Shown here in pieces: positions 1 through 11,669 of a stretch of 64,000 bases of DNA. The translations under genes were made by a program, and so were the position numbers. A model generated the notes under the pieces. It was not told the DNA's origin, searched no databases, and saw nothing but the letters and a program-made list of their open reading frames with translations. The stretch lies in NCBI GenBank assembly GCA_947311845.1, contig CAMZMU010000060.1:62001-126000 (forward strand), written 5' to 3'. How positions within the stretch are numbered: the stretch's first letter is position 1; every line of letters begins with the position of its first letter. This DNA comes from Poa pratensis (Eukaryota; Streptophyta; Magnoliopsida; Poales; Poaceae).

Positions 1-614
1 CCAAAGACTTGATATAGATAAGGATGTCGTCAAAGTATACCACAACAAATTTTCCAATGAAAGGATGCAAAACATGATTCATGAGACGCATAAAATTAGA
101 AGGTGCATTGGAAAGACCAAATGGCATAACGAGCCATTCATAAAGACCAAGCTTTGTTTTAAATGCGGTCTTCCATTCATCACCTTCACACATTCTTATT
201 TGATGGTATCCACTTTTAAGATCAATTTTGTAGAATATAGCGGTACCGAACGGTTATGGCGTTGATGGGGCGACAATCCATGCAAAGGCGAAGAGTGTTG
301 TCGTGCTTGGGTACCAAGATGACGGGCACGGCGCACGGACTCAAGCTCTCGCGGATATGTCCCATGGCAAGAAGTTCTTGTATTTGCCGCTCGATCTCCT
401 TTGTCTCTTCGGGGTTGGTGCGGTAAGGAGCGCGGTTTGGTAGCGGTGCGCCGGGAACAAGGTCGATGCGGTGCTCGATTCCGCGTAGAGGAGGTAGTCC
501 CGGTGGCACATCTTGAGGGAAAACATCTTCAAAGTCCTTCAAAAGAGACAACAAAGAAGGAGGAAGGTTTGTGAGAGTGTTAGTCATAGAAATTTCACCC
601 TTGCATATGAGCAC
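1..614 (-). pseudogene. Reverse transcriptase fragment of element 1 (frameshifted)
   Basis: This is the N-terminal half of an LTR-retrotransposon reverse transcriptase. From 614 down to about 255 the frame shows an entry segment with the motifs PPGLPPLRGIEHRIDL and [15 protein letters not shown] different frame then carries [26 protein letters not shown] and the catalytic YFDDILIY near 15-45. The usual 15-20 residues between the RYR and KIDLKSG blocks are missing. The frame changes at about 240-250, so a small deletion has destroyed the enzyme. RNase H and integrase are outside the window. The identity as RT is secure from the catalytic block; the family name is not. Confidence 0.88.
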
Positions 615-635
615 ATAGTGGAGGGTGGATGGGTT

Positions 636-2910
636 CTATCTCAACTCCCTCATCTCTCTCTTTGTGGCAAATAGTGTAAGTTTTGTGGGAACTCTCTTTG
701 AAGTGTCACACTCATTTGGCTTGTGTCTCTCACTCACTTTATGGTGGGTCTCTCGCTCACCACTCATCTCACTAGACGAACGATCTTGTTGTGCCCTTGC
801 AATGGTTTTGGTGTTGTCGGCGACGACTTGACTTGGTGTCATAGGACGAAGGACGAAGGTCTTGTCGTTGTTCTTGAAGCTATAGTAGTTTGTCCTTCCA
901 TCATGCATAGCACCCTTGTCAAATTGCCATGGACGCCCAAGGAGTAAGTGACAAACGGTCATAGGCACAACATCACAATCAACCGTATCTTCATAGGCTC
1001 CAATCTTGAAGGACACTTGCACCATGTGTTGAATCTTGACGGCTCCGGTATCACTCAACCATTGCACATGGTAGGGATGTGGGTGCTTCTTGAACTTCAA
1101 GTTGAGCTTGTCACAAAGGTCTTTGCTCGCTAGGTTGTGGCAACTTCCACCATCTATGATGACCTTGATGGACTTGCCATTGATTCCCGCTCTAGTTTGA
1201 AACAAGTTGCATCTTTGGTCTTCTTCTACTTGAACATTGGTGGTTAGAGCCCTTGCCACAACCAAGGAAGGATTGTTGTCGCCATCACAATAGATCTCAC
1301 TTTCTTCTTCTTGAGCACTTTGCATTGTGGCGACCTTGTTCAAAGCATTGTACTCATCTTCACTCATAGATTCATACTCTCCCATGTCATTGATGATCAT
1401 GACCTTCTTGTTGGTGCACTCAAAAGATTTGTGCCCTTGTCCGCCGCACTTGTAGCATTGCAATAGTCTTGTGCCGGACGAAGATCCTTGAGGTGCCTTT
1501 GTAGCGGGAGGTACTTTCTTGAAAGGTTGAGGCGCTTGAGGTGTCGAAGTAGAGACTCTTGGAGGACCTCGAGTGTTCGTTTGAGGAAGAGCTTGTGAAG
1601 GTGTAGGAGTTGACGAAGAAGGCTTGTTGGCGCAGAATGCCTTTGTCTTGAGGTATTTGAGCTCTTCAAGCACGTGGCGCTCGGCCTTGGAAGCTTGATG
1701 TACTAGCTCAACCAAAGAGGCATATGGTTGGAACTCCACGATCTTCTTGATTGGATAGTTTAGGCCATTCATGAAATGAGCCATGGATTACTCTTCGTAC
1801 TCGTTGACATTGGCTCTTCGTACTCGTCAACCGACTTCAACCCTTGCTTCAACTCTTGCAACTTCTTGTATAAGTCTCTAGTGTAATGGCTTGGCACGAA
1901 GCGCTTGTACATGGTTTCTTTCATTTCAACCCAAGTGTCAATTGGTTGTTGGTGGTTAGCGACATGAGCATCTTGTAGTTGTTCCCACCACAAGAGGGCA
2001 TACTCTTCAAACTCCATCGAGGCTAAGGCAACCTTCTTGTTGTCGGAGAAGCGTTGCACGCGGAAGATCTTGTCAACCTTGAGTACCCATGAGAAGTAAG
2101 CTTCCGGATCACTTGTGCCGTAGAACTTGGGTATGTCAAAGCGGACATTGGTCAAGTCATCATAGTCGTCACGATGGCCACCACGTGAGAATGCACGTCC
2201 ACGTCTCCTTCGATTGAGTCCATCACCATTGTGTTGGCTTGACTCGCTATCACTTGACTCGAACGTTGGTGTTGGTGACGATCATGAGGAAGCTCTTGAT
2301 GAGGACCATGTTGGGGAGGTAGCTCTTGTTGAGGAACGGGTTGCTCGACATTGTTCGCATTGTCATGATTTTGATGACGTGGCCTTGGAGGATGACGACG
2401 GTGACGTCCTTGTTCACCAAAGTCATTCACACCCGGAACGCCATTGTCATTTGCTAATGGGTCATGACGATCACGTTGTTGCGGTGGTGGTGAGTGTATG
2501 CGTTCACGACGTTCAACATTTTGGCGTGGTTGTTCTTGATGCGCATTGGCATTGTTCGCATGAAGATCATGTGGTTGTTCAACATGAGGAGGAGGTCGTT
2601 CATGGGCATCGCGCCTTGGATCATGTTGACGTTCTTGTCGAGGTTCATGACGTCCATGATGTGCTTGTGTCGACCTTGATGAGCTTCTTGTACGGCTTGA
2701 GTGTGAAGACGCTCGTTGTCGCACAAGGTTGTTGATAGCTTCGGAGTTATCTTGATTTTGAAGACGGCGCTCGAAGCGTCCTAGGTTATCACGAAGAAAG
2801 TGTCGCATGCCCACAAGCTCCGATTATGTGACATAGCCATGATTACCGCGAACTCCACCATGGATTTCCTCTTCTGAGCTTGAGCTTCCGTTTGTACTTC
2901 CCCTAAACAT
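636..2910 (-). pseudogene. Gag-protease of element 1 (nonsense and frameshift)
   Basis: This encodes capsid/nucleocapsid and protease of the gypsy element. The probable start is the ATG at 2910. The early part is rich in R, H, Q and E. A capsid-like block around 2110-1840 has FYGTSDPEAYFSW and LWWEQLQDA. A CX2CX4HX4C knuckle (CYKCGGQGHKSFEC) lies near 1410-1455. A protease-like motif, VIIDGGSCHNLAS, lies near 1125-1165; it has DGGS where many retropepsins have D(S/T)G. Compared with the sister copy at 9764-11669, codon CAA/CAG has become TAA near 2826, and about 25 net bases are lost near 1815, which shifts the frame. No functional polyprotein can be made. Confidence 0.88.
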
Positions 2911-4119
2911 TTTCTCAAGATCAAGTGAGATATGTGGTAACGAAAAACCAAGACAAACTATATCCCAAGAATAATGTAGCTTGAGAGGAGAGAATCCGGT
3001 TCTCACACCCAACACAGACACTTATGAGGATAGGAAGGTATGAAGTGGCAAACGAAACAAGCAAACCCGATGACAAGTATATTGTCAAAGGTAGAGAAAA
3101 TCCACAATGATCAAATTACCAAAGAAACTCCAACCACAAATGATGAAGAAACACACACAAAAGCGAATAAAGGGGTTGGGCGACCAAAGGGCGAGCACTC
3201 GAAGATAGACAACCTAACGAAGACTATGTGCTCAAATGTCACCCAACACAAGATGGACGCTAGCTCAATTGCTTTTTGATGGGCAACGGATTTGCACAAG
3301 AGTTACACACTCACTCACTTTGGCGGCATAAGCTTTGTCGCAACCTATAAGAGATGATACTTGGCACCACTTGATTCTTTTCTTTTCTCTTTTTTTTGTG
3401 TTTTTTGATTTTTGCTTTTTGACGATGATTCCTTCTCTTTTGCTAGTGCCAAGCTCTCTAACGATACATACTCGCCAATACTTTGAAGACAAACACTCAA
3501 CACGTGCAATGCCTTGCAATATCACCGAGCTAGTCCAATAGGTCAAGGTACACGAAAGGAAGAAGGGCTCACAACGGATTATGGTGGTGGGGGAATGTTG
3601 AGTCCTTGGTGGTGTCGTCGCGTGGCGTTGATGATGCGTTGCTGTGGAAGCTTGTCGATGACGTAGACGTATGGCTCACCAAGAAAGGAATCAAACCAAA
3701 GAGGAAATGCCAAAACGAACCGAGGAAGAAAGAAAAATTTGCTCTGAAAACCTGCCCGGCGGTAGTACCGCTCGTTCTGCCCCGGTAGTACCGGTCGGTC
3801 GCGATGCTCCGGTAGTACCGGAAGTCTGGCCGGTAGTACCGGTGGATTCGAAATCTGGAGTTGTTCTTCGCGATTTGGGCGGAAATTGAGCTAAAAATCC
3901 TCAAATTCAGGGGGAATTGGCAAAATTAAGGCTAGGGAACGCAAACAAGGGTGGAGGGGGTCCTAAAGCAACAGATCCATGGACAAAAACTACCAAAAAT
4001 GCAACGAATCGACAGATCGGCTCGAATCAAGGCAAGGCTATTTTGGTGGAAATTTTCGAATTTCTCAAAAACGAAGAAAAATTTGGTGGAAACACAAATC
4101 AAATCCGTGTCAACCTACA
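2911..4119 (-). other. Untranslated leader of element 1
   Basis: This stretch between the primer-binding site and gag holds no supported gene. It contains T-rich runs near 3375-3420 and, at about 3764-3842, four copies of the short palindrome (C/G)CGGTAGTACCG(G/C) that also fills the LTR. Its counterpart in element 2 is 11670-12308 plus 16635-17172, split there by an LTR-A insertion. Confidence 0.7.
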
Positions 4120-4131
4120 GCTCTGATACCA
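4120..4131 (-). other. Primer-binding site (tRNA-Met type) of element 1
   Basis: On the minus strand the 12 bases read TGGTATCAGAGC, the standard initiator-methionine tRNA primer site of plant LTR retrotransposons. It lies 2 bases inside the LTR edge at 4134, which fixes both the LTR boundary and the element's orientation. The same site recurs at 17173-17184 in element 2. Confidence 0.92.
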
Positions 4132-4133
4132 TA

Positions 4134-5100
4134 TGATGTGGGTTGGTCCCGATTTTCACGGATTTGTGCGGAGGGAAAGATGAACACGAAGAACACGTGA
4201 TGAACGAAGAACACAAAAGAGGGGAAATCAACACACAAGGGTAAATAGCAAGTAGCAACTCGGCAAGACTCAATTGGTAACCAATCCTCGAGGGTTGCCC
4301 CCAATTCTCCTCTCCCAAGCACACCTTACTCTTAGGATTGTTTGCCCAATTGGTCAATCCATCCAACCCGATAGAATCACCGTAAGATGAAAGATCGGCA
4401 AGTAATCGCAACTACAAGCGGAGGCCTTGTTATCCACGCAGGGATCTTCTCCTCGAGAGGAGGCCTTGGTTCATCTCCACAAGGGGAGGCCTTGAGTCAT
4501 CTCCATAGGAGGAAAGAGACACTTTGAGAAGAAGGAGCAAGGCTCTACTCTAATCCCAAATCATTGTCTAACCCTAGATCTAGATGGAGGGGTCCTATTT
4601 ATAGTCTAGGCCCAAAGAGGACGAATTACATGGGTCAACACCCAGATCTGCTCGCAGGCACGCGCCAGGCCGGTAGTACCGGCCTGACTCGGCCGGCAGT
4701 ACCGAACGCACGGAAGTCCGGTAGTACCGGAATTAATTTCGGTAGTTCCGCTTAAGGTGGCCTCTGATCCAGTACCGATTGGCGTTTTGGCGGTAGTACC
4801 GGCCTTGCTGGCCCCGTAGTACCGGCCGGCAACTCTTCAGGAATTCCAGCTTCTTCTCCTCGCTCTTCTTCTTGGCCATCTTCTTGGGTCTTCTCTTGGT
4901 CATCTTCTTCACTCCATTGAGGGTCGTCATCAAGGTGGTTCCTGAGTATGCACAAAGTATCCGAATGAAGTAGCAAACCATTCAAAGGAGTGTCGAGATC
5001 ACACATAGATAGGAGTGAATTCACCTTATCATGGAGAGCTTTGACTCTTGCTCTTGTTATTGGGCCACTTGGTGTTGTGTGCCTATGTTGCACTACATCA
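4134..5100 (-). repeat. 5' LTR of element 1 (967 bp)
   Basis: On the + strand it begins TGATGT and ends ACATCA, a perfect 6-bp terminal inverted repeat with the TG..CA ends expected of LTRs. It directly abuts the primer-binding site. A block at about 4668-4830 carries six versions of the interrupted palindrome CCGGTAGTACCGG. Related LTRs are at 8943-9763 (closest, truncated) and 17187-18225 (more diverged). Confidence 0.92.
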
Positions 5101-5317
5101 TCGGAGGTAGCTCTGCCACAGTCATCCGGTCGACGTTTCTTTTTCTTTTGTCGAACGAAAAGGCACTAGTCGGAGGTAGCTCCGCCATAGTCATCCGGTT
5201 AACGTTTCTTTTTCTTTTTCGAACGAGAATGCGCTGGTCGGAGGTAGCTCCGCCGCAGTCATCCAATTGACGCTTTTTGGACAGTGATACGTGATGGCGC
5301 CATAGTCACCCGGTCAA
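5101..5317. repeat. ~69-bp tandem repeat, about 3.5 copies
   Basis: The motif TCGGAGGTAGCTC begins at 5101, 5170 and 5238, and a degraded fourth unit carries the GTCA(T/C)CCGGT block near 5305. The reverse complement of the repeat core resembles the GGCGGGAGACCCGGCC motif that occurs three times (about 13836, 13914, 14263) in the complete LTR-A copy. The array therefore appears to be an expanded version of an LTR-A internal motif. Confidence 0.75.
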
Positions 5318-6819
5318 TACAAACTATTTTTGCTTGAAATATTATGTTGCTAACGTCTTGTCCTTTGATGATATTTTATTGTGATGTTGTGATTGTTTTG
5401 TTGGACTAATCCTCGGTTGTTGGGACTTGTTATGATGAAACTTGATTAAATGAAACACCCCTCGAAACATCGATAGGGTCAGTCCATAGTGCCACTAATC
5501 TGAACATCGAAAGCACTGCCACTGTCGCTCACATGGGCGGGCCTTGACCTACGTAACCTATTGAGCCTCCTTTGATGCTACCATTTTGGCAAGTCTAGTC
5601 GGTTACCTTTGTGGTCAGGGCTAGTCTTGCGAAGGTTCCGGAGCTAGGCGTCGCTCATGGGTTAGGGACGTGCCGGATTCACTTCGTCATAAGACATAGA
5701 GTTATGTCGATAGCTATACAGGGAGTGTCTTGGTAGCGTGAACGGTCAGGTGAGTGTATCTTACTGAGTTCGTCTTAGGGATGATATCCTAAAGTACCGG
5801 CTGAGTGTGGTGCACTTAGATGGGTGGTAACTGCAACCTCTCGAGAGTGTAAAATCTAGATGTCTAGCCTCGTTCTTGGGTTATGGAACAACAGTTCAGT
5901 GTCAGTCACACTATTATCTTTGTCGTGTCAGGAGGTTAAACTTAAGATCGGTTTGAAAGAATTAATGAACAACCTGATTTCACTAAATGAACAATAAGAT
6001 GATGCAGGGAATGTTACTTGAGCTGTGGATGGTTGCCATGTTTTGGGGTGACGGTGTGATCGTTGGGAGCCTAGAGTTAGGCCTGAGCATGCCCAACGTG
6101 GAAAAAATAAGGCCAGAAGGCCTAGGGGAGTTGAGAAAAGAGATAAGGCCAGTGGGCCTAGCAGGGATGATATATATTGTTAAGTTACTTGGTACCAAAT
6201 GGTACACCCGTTTACTCGTCACAGGTATGCCCTTTGTATGATTGCCGGTGCACGATCCAACCCCACCTGGCTTGGACTCTGTACTGGTGATACCCACGTT
6301 GTTTGCTTATGACATGTTTGATTGTCAATGCCATGCTACTTTTATGTCATGTATCTAGAGTACACTGAACGTGTTGTAGGAGTTTATTTCCAATGTATAT
6401 ATTGTTGCATGATTGTTGGATTGTTTGCAGTGAGTGGCGATTCTTGCTGAGTGCATACAAATGTACTCACGGGCCTTGTGTTTGTGGCCAGATATTGGCG
6501 AGGATTCATCTCCTACCTTAGCCAGAAGTGGAGCAAGAGCGTGCTAGGATCAGTAGCCCAGCCAGATACCTGTGGAATGGAGCCGCTCCAAGCCGTTGCC
6601 TTAGCCGTCTTCCGCTGCCAGTTAAACTCTGTCCTGAGCCATGCTTGGCATGAAATTTTGTAATACCTCGATGGCCTTGTAAACCTTTTGTAGCACTTTG
6701 TGCCTGATTGTGTAATGATTTCCGCTATGTTGCATTATCGTAACGTGCGGCCATATATCTTGGGCTGGCGCACGGGGCGACCGCCTCTCTGGAAATATGT
6801 GCCAGAGCGGGGTGCCACA
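5101..6819 (-). mobile_element. LTR-A family fragment, reverse orientation
   Basis: This segment is the reverse complement of the 5' half of the complete LTR-A copy at 12314-16629. Examples are the block at 5430-5580 against 13560-13690, and 6650-6819 against 12314-12480. It ends with GGGGTGCCACA at 6819, matching the family's TGTGACACCCC start. Element 1 interrupts it at 5101, so the rest should lie left of the window. It contains a ~69-bp tandem repeat at 5101-5317. No coding sequence is seen. Confidence 0.8.
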
Positions 6820-7840
6820 CTCGCCCTTGGAACGTCGCGCAACTGAGACCTTACTACACATAAAAAAGCTAATCAGAGCTAAGTTTCATCTTTTCCAGCT
6901 GCCTATAGCTGAGTATCATCCTAGCCACTAAGGGCTCTTGCTTCAAAATTGGTCGCCACCTAGGCGCGACCTGCAACACCTGTATCAGAAATCGGCCACC
7001 ACCTAGGCGCGGCCGTACCTTATGTATCAGAAATCGGCCACCACCTAGGCGCGGCCGTATGTCTCAAACTGGGATCGCCGCCTACGTGCGACCCAACCCT
7101 ATGTATAACACTCGGTTGCCACCAAGGCGCGACCTTATGTGTCATCATAAACAAAGCTGCTTATAGCTATATATCATTTGTTTCTTGGGGGCTTTGTACC
7201 CTGAAACAACCAACCTACTGGCAACTATCAAACTTACCTTAAGTCGGATTGCAACTTGCATTATGCGTCCAAAGTACTGGGGTGTGGCGTCAATCGAGCT
7301 TGATTGCCTATCATGGCCGCTCTCGACCCTGAACACACATGTTCCTAGGAAATACTGAGTCGCGCGGGTGCCCACTTAATGGATTCAGAAAGGCCTAACT
7401 AGAGGTTAATGTACTGCTTATAGTACGGCAACACCAATTGCAATTACTTATATCTTAACAATTGTTTCTTATCTATGATATCAAGCTACATGTGACGGTC
7501 TTCAAAACCTCCTGAGAAGAATTGAGATGATTGTCAAATCACATCAGCTCAATCCTTGGGGCTACAGCATATTGTTATCAAAAATTTGAAGATTGGTCAT
7601 CATCAAGTGTTGAAGCTATCAGGCAAACCTTGACAGAGTAAGAAGCTCACGAAGTCAGATGCATTTTCAAGCCCACCCCAAAAGTGTGAGTAAAAGCCAG
7701 TCCAACGTGATCATGAGTCGCAGAGCAAGGAAGTGCAAGCCAGAAAGAAAAAAGTGCAGCCTAAACGTCCAAGGAACCTTTCAAAGTCAAGAAAACATAT
7801 CAAGATATTCCATGAAGTTCAGGCTACACTTGGGGGCTAA
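6820..7840 (+). other. Internal 3' end of an old LTR retrotransposon, with minisatellite
   Basis: No supported gene is present. The segment ends in a polypurine tract (TGGGGGCTAA, 7831-7840) directly before an LTR-like TGTCGGGAG start at 7841, so it is probably the 3' non-coding part of a + strand LTR retrotransposon. It contains a degenerate minisatellite at about 6950-7140. Confidence 0.5.
6950..7140. repeat. Degenerate ~45-bp minisatellite
   Basis: Five units share the core CGCCACCTAGGCGCGACC and its variants (for example GGCCACCACCTAGGCGCGG), separated by spacers ending in TATGTATCA. The two central units are nearly identical, while the outer ones are diverged. Such blocks are common near the 3' non-coding end of grass gypsy elements. 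Confidence 0.7.
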
Positions 7841-8324
7841 TGTCGGGAGAATAATTAACCCGCGACTTATTCAAGGCCAAAACGGCGACTTCATCTTCAT
7901 GATCACGCTATTATTGGGCCACGTAAAGATGGGCCGATCAAGGATCGCGGCCTGCCAAAGGAAGGCTCCAGAAGGTCGGTGGTAAAACTTGCCTTGGAAG
8001 ACAAGAAGACGATCGGCTTCGTGTAGAACCCTTGTAACCTGACGAGCCTCTGTGTATATAAAGAGTACTCGCAGGACTTAGACAGGGTCAAGCTTTCAAG
8101 CCCTAAAACCCTAGCTCTTACGGCGAGTTCCCAGATCGGATCGCCTCCATTGTAACAACACATATATCATATCAATACCAAGCTAGGGTAGGCAGGAAGT
8201 AAGTCTTTACCTCACATTGAGGGGCTGAACCTGGGTAAATCTGTGTTCGTCCTTGTTCCTGCGATCCCAAGCTCGGAGACGATTGACTTGCGCAAATCCT
8301 ACACCTACGAAGTCATCCATGACA
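7841..8324 (+). repeat. Probable 3' LTR or LTR fragment
   Basis: It starts TGTCGGGAG right after a polypurine tract and can be closed at an ATGACA end, giving a short TGTC..GACA inverted terminus. It has a TATATAAA box near 8055 in the expected promoter position, followed by a CCCTAAAACCCTAGC stretch. The right boundary is uncertain because no second LTR or TSD is visible. Confidence 0.5.
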
Positions 8325-8942
8325 TCTGACGTGGCAAACCCATGACACTTCGCACAGTCGAATCTTCATAGCCGTGTAGGAGGTGGCGGGGTAGGTCTGT
8401 CGTCGTGGAGGGCTGACCGGCTGTGGTGCCGGACCCCTCCGACCGGGTAGGCGGCGCCTGGGATCTTGTCGGGCGCGAGGCAGCGCTCCGTGCCTCCCGC
8501 CTGTCGGGGCTGCTGAGCACTGTGGGAGACGTCAGGCCACGCTCCGCTTTAGCCCATGCCTAGGAGACGTGGAGGGCATACCGGGCACGGCCCCAGCACC
8601 CACCCAGCACGGGTCCTTGTCTTCCGCTCGTCGTGGAAGCGCGGCAGCCGGTCGTCCGGCTGGCGAGCAACCGAATCCGGCTACCACCGTTGACCTTGGT
8701 CGCATAAGGCGGGCGATGCTTGTCGTTATCTGTTTGTCTGGGAATTATGCTGATGACGAGTCTGCAGTTCCTCTTGCCCGCGCCGCTCGGCTGTGCTTCG
8801 ACTAGCCAGGCGGAGCCCGGTTGCGCTCGGGGCAGACGGGCTTGGCTTAGCCGGACAGCTGGAGGCGGCCGGGCACCTGAATTTGCGTTTCACTCGGGAT
8901 CTTCTGTGGGCCTTTGGGTACCCGGGCTTTATCCCCATGTCA
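8325..8942. other. GC-rich TE-derived sequence, unidentified
   Basis: No gene is supported here. The sequence is much more GC-rich than its surroundings, and its open frames show no recognisable domain. It ends abruptly where similarity to the gypsy LTR begins at 8943, so it is probably a remnant truncated by later rearrangement. Confidence 0.4.
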
Positions 8943-9763
8943 CCGAGGGTAGCCCCCAATTCTCCTCTCCCAAGCACACCTTACTCTTAGGATTGTTTGT
9001 CCAATTGGTCAATCCAACCAACCCAATAGAATCACCCTATAATGAAAGATTGGCAAGTAATCGCAACTACATGCAGAAGCCTTGGTATCCACGCAGTGAT
9101 CTTCTCCTCAAGAGGAGGCCTTGGTTCATCTCCACAAGGGGAGGCCTTGATTCATCTCCATAAGAGGAAAGAGACACTTTGAGAAGAAGGAGCAAGGCTC
9201 TACTCTAATCCCAAATCATTGTCTACCCTAGATCTAGATGGGGAAGTCCTATTTATAGTCTAGGCAAAAAGGGGACGAAATACATGGGTCAAAGCCCAGA
9301 TCTGCACACAGGCACGCGCAGGGCCGGTAGTACCGGAATGCAGTGGCCGGTAGTACCGGACGTGCGGACGTCCGGTAGTACCGGAATTACTTCCGGTAGT
9401 ACCGCTTAGGGTGGCCTCGAATCCACTAGCGTCTGGCGTCTCGGCGGTAGTACCGGCCGTGAGGGTCCGGTAGTACCGGCCGACACTTCTTCAGGATTTC
9501 CAGCTTCTTTTCCCCGCACTTATTCTTGGCCATCTTCTTGGGTCTTCTCTTGGTCATCTTCTCCACTCCATTGAGTGTCGTCATCAAGGTGGTTCCTGAG
9601 TATGCACAAAGTTTCCGAATGAAGTAGCAAACCATTCAAAGGAGTGTCGAGATCACACATAGATAGGAGTGAGGTCACCTTATCATGGAGAGCCTTGACT
9701 CTTGATCTTGTCATTGGACCATTTGGTGATGTTGGTGTTGTGTGCCTAGGTTGCACTACATCA
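8943..9763 (-). repeat. Truncated gypsy LTR (3' side of element 2)
   Basis: This matches the LTR at 4134-5100 from its internal GAGGGTAGCCCCCAATTC block to the CTACATCA end at 9763, but lacks the first ~150 bp. It carries six copies of the 13-bp palindrome at about 9322-9485. Several shared sites make it closer to the element 1 LTR than to the LTR at 17187-18225. At 9764 it passes directly into protease-coding sequence of the same element type, with no polypurine tract and no pol. Confidence 0.85.
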
Positions 9764-11669
9764 ATGTGGGTGCTTCTTGAACTTCAAATTAAGCTTGTCA
9801 CAAACTTCTTTGCTCGCTAAGTTGTGGCAACTTCCACCATCTATGATGACCATGATGGACTTTCCATTGATTCCCGCTCTTGTTTGGAACAAGTTGCATC
9901 TTTGGTCTTCTTCCACTTGAACATTGGTGGTTAAAGCTCTTGCCACAACCAAGGAGGGATTGTTGTCGCCATCACAATATATCTCACTTGCTTCTTCTTG
10001 AGCACTTTGCATTGTGGCGACTTTGTTCAAAGCATTGTACTCATCTTCACTCATATATTCATACTCTCCCATGTCATTGATGATCATGACCTTCTTGTTG
10101 GTGCACTCAAAAGATTTGTGCCCTTGTCCTCCGCACTTGTAGCATTGCAAGAGTCTTATGCCAGACGAAGATCCTTGTGGCGTCTTGGTAGAGTGAGGTA
10201 TTTTCTTGAAAGGTTGAGGTGCTTGAGTGTCGAAGTAGAGACTCTTGGAGGACCTCTTATGTTTGCTTGAGGAAGAGCTTGTGAAGGTGTAGGTGTTGAC
10301 GAAGACGGCTTGTTGGCGAAGCATGCCTTTGTCTTGAGGTATTTGAGCTCTTCAAGCATGTGGCGCTCGCCTTTGAAGCTTGATGTACTAGCTCAACCAA
10401 GTTGGCATATGGTTGGAACTCCACAATCTTCTTAATTGGATAGTTGAGGCCATTCATGAAGCGAGCCATGGATTGCTCTTCGTACTCGTTGACATTGGCT
10501 CTCATCATGGAGATTTCCATCTCCTTGTAGTACTCGTCAACCGACTTCAACCCTTGCTTCAACTCTTGCAACTTCTTGTATAAGTCTCTAGTGTAATGGC
10601 TTGGCACGAAGCGCTTGTACATTGTTTCTTTCATTTCAACCCAAGTGTCGATTGGTTGTTGGTGGTTAGCGACGCGTGCATCTTGTAGTTGTTCCCACCA
10701 CAAGAGGGCATACTCTTCAAACTCCATCGAGGCTAAGGCAACCTTCTTGTTGTCGGAGAAGCGTTGCACGTGGAAGATCTTGTCAACCTTGAGTACCCAT
10801 GAGAAGTAAGCTTCCGGATCACTTGTGCCGTAGAACTTGGGTATGTCAACGTTGTTCAAGTCATCATAGTTGTCACCATGGGCACCACGTGGGAATGCAC
10901 GTCCACGTCTCCTTCGATTGAGTCCATCACCATTGTGTTGGCTTGACTCGTAATCACTTGACTCGGAACATTGGTGTTGGTGACGATCATGTGGAAGCTC
11001 TTGACGAGGACGCGGATCATGTTGAGGATGGTGCTCTTGTTGATGAACGGGTTGTTCGTTATTGTTCGCATTGTCATGATTTTGATGCCGTGGCCTTGGA
11101 GGATGACGGGGATGACGTCCTTGCTCATGAAAATCATTTGCACCCGGAACGCCATTGTCATTAGCCAATGGGTCATGACGATCACGTTGTTGCGGTGGTG
11201 GTGATGGTATGCACTTGCGATGTTCAACATTTTGGCGAGGTTGTTCTTGATGCGCATTGGCATTGTTCTTGTGAAGATCATGTGGTTGTTCAACGTGAGG
11301 AGGAGGTCGTTCATGGGCGTCGCGCCTTGGATCATCTTGACGGTCTTGTCGAGGTTCATGACATCCATGACGTGCTTGTGTCGACCTTGAGGTGCTTCTT
11401 GTATGGCTTGAGCGAGAAGAAGCTCGCTATTGCACAAGGTTGTTGAGAGCTTCGGTCACCCGCTCCATAGATGCTTCTTGCGCATGCCTGCGGTCGTTGA
11501 AGTTGTTCTCTTGAGCTTGAAGACGGCGCTCGTGGCATCCTAGGTTATCACGAAGAAAGTGTCGAAGACCAACAAACTCCGTTTGTGTGACATAGCCATG
11601 ATCAGCGCGAACTCCACCATGGATTTCATCATCCGAGCTTGTGCTTCCGTTTGTACTTCCCCTAAACAT
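9764..11669 (-). pseudogene. Gag-protease of element 2
   Basis: This is the sister copy of the gag-protease at 636-2910. The start is the ATG at 11669 with the same MFRGSTNG opening. A long frame near 11168-10257 has FYGTSDPEAYFSW and an uninterrupted YYKEMEISMMRANVNEYEE segment that element 1 has lost. The CX2CX4HX4C knuckle is near 10100-10145, and VIIDGGSCHNLAS is near 9810-9855. The product is broken up by stops and frame changes, for example near 11430 and 10340-10370. It ends at 9764 inside the region just after the protease motif. Confidence 0.85.

Larger units (their letters stand above)
1..5100 (-). mobile_element. Ty3/gypsy-type LTR retrotransposon, 3' part beyond window (element 1)
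   Basis: Read on the minus strand the order is 5' LTR (5100-4134), a primer-binding site, an untranslated leader, gag with a zinc knuckle, a retropepsin-like protease, then reverse transcriptase running off the left edge. That order (gag, protease, RT) fits a plant LTR retrotransposon. The integrase and 3' LTR lie outside the window, so the gypsy assignment rests on the style of gag, protease and RT. Gag has a nonsense change and a frameshifting deletion, and RT is broken, so the copy is dead. It sits in LTR-A sequence that resumes at 5101. The right-hand TSD would be TCGGA, but the left one cannot be seen. A close relative occupies 8943-18225. Confidence 0.88.

Noticed and set aside
222..614. 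An intact 130-codon retroviral-type gene
   Set aside because: It is only the 5' segment of a reverse transcriptase that continues in another frame. A deletion and frameshift near 240-250 end it early.
6950..7140. Spaced short repeats resembling a CRISPR array
   Set aside because: The spacers are themselves repeated, the repeats are degenerate, and the context is a plant retrotransposon. It is a minisatellite.
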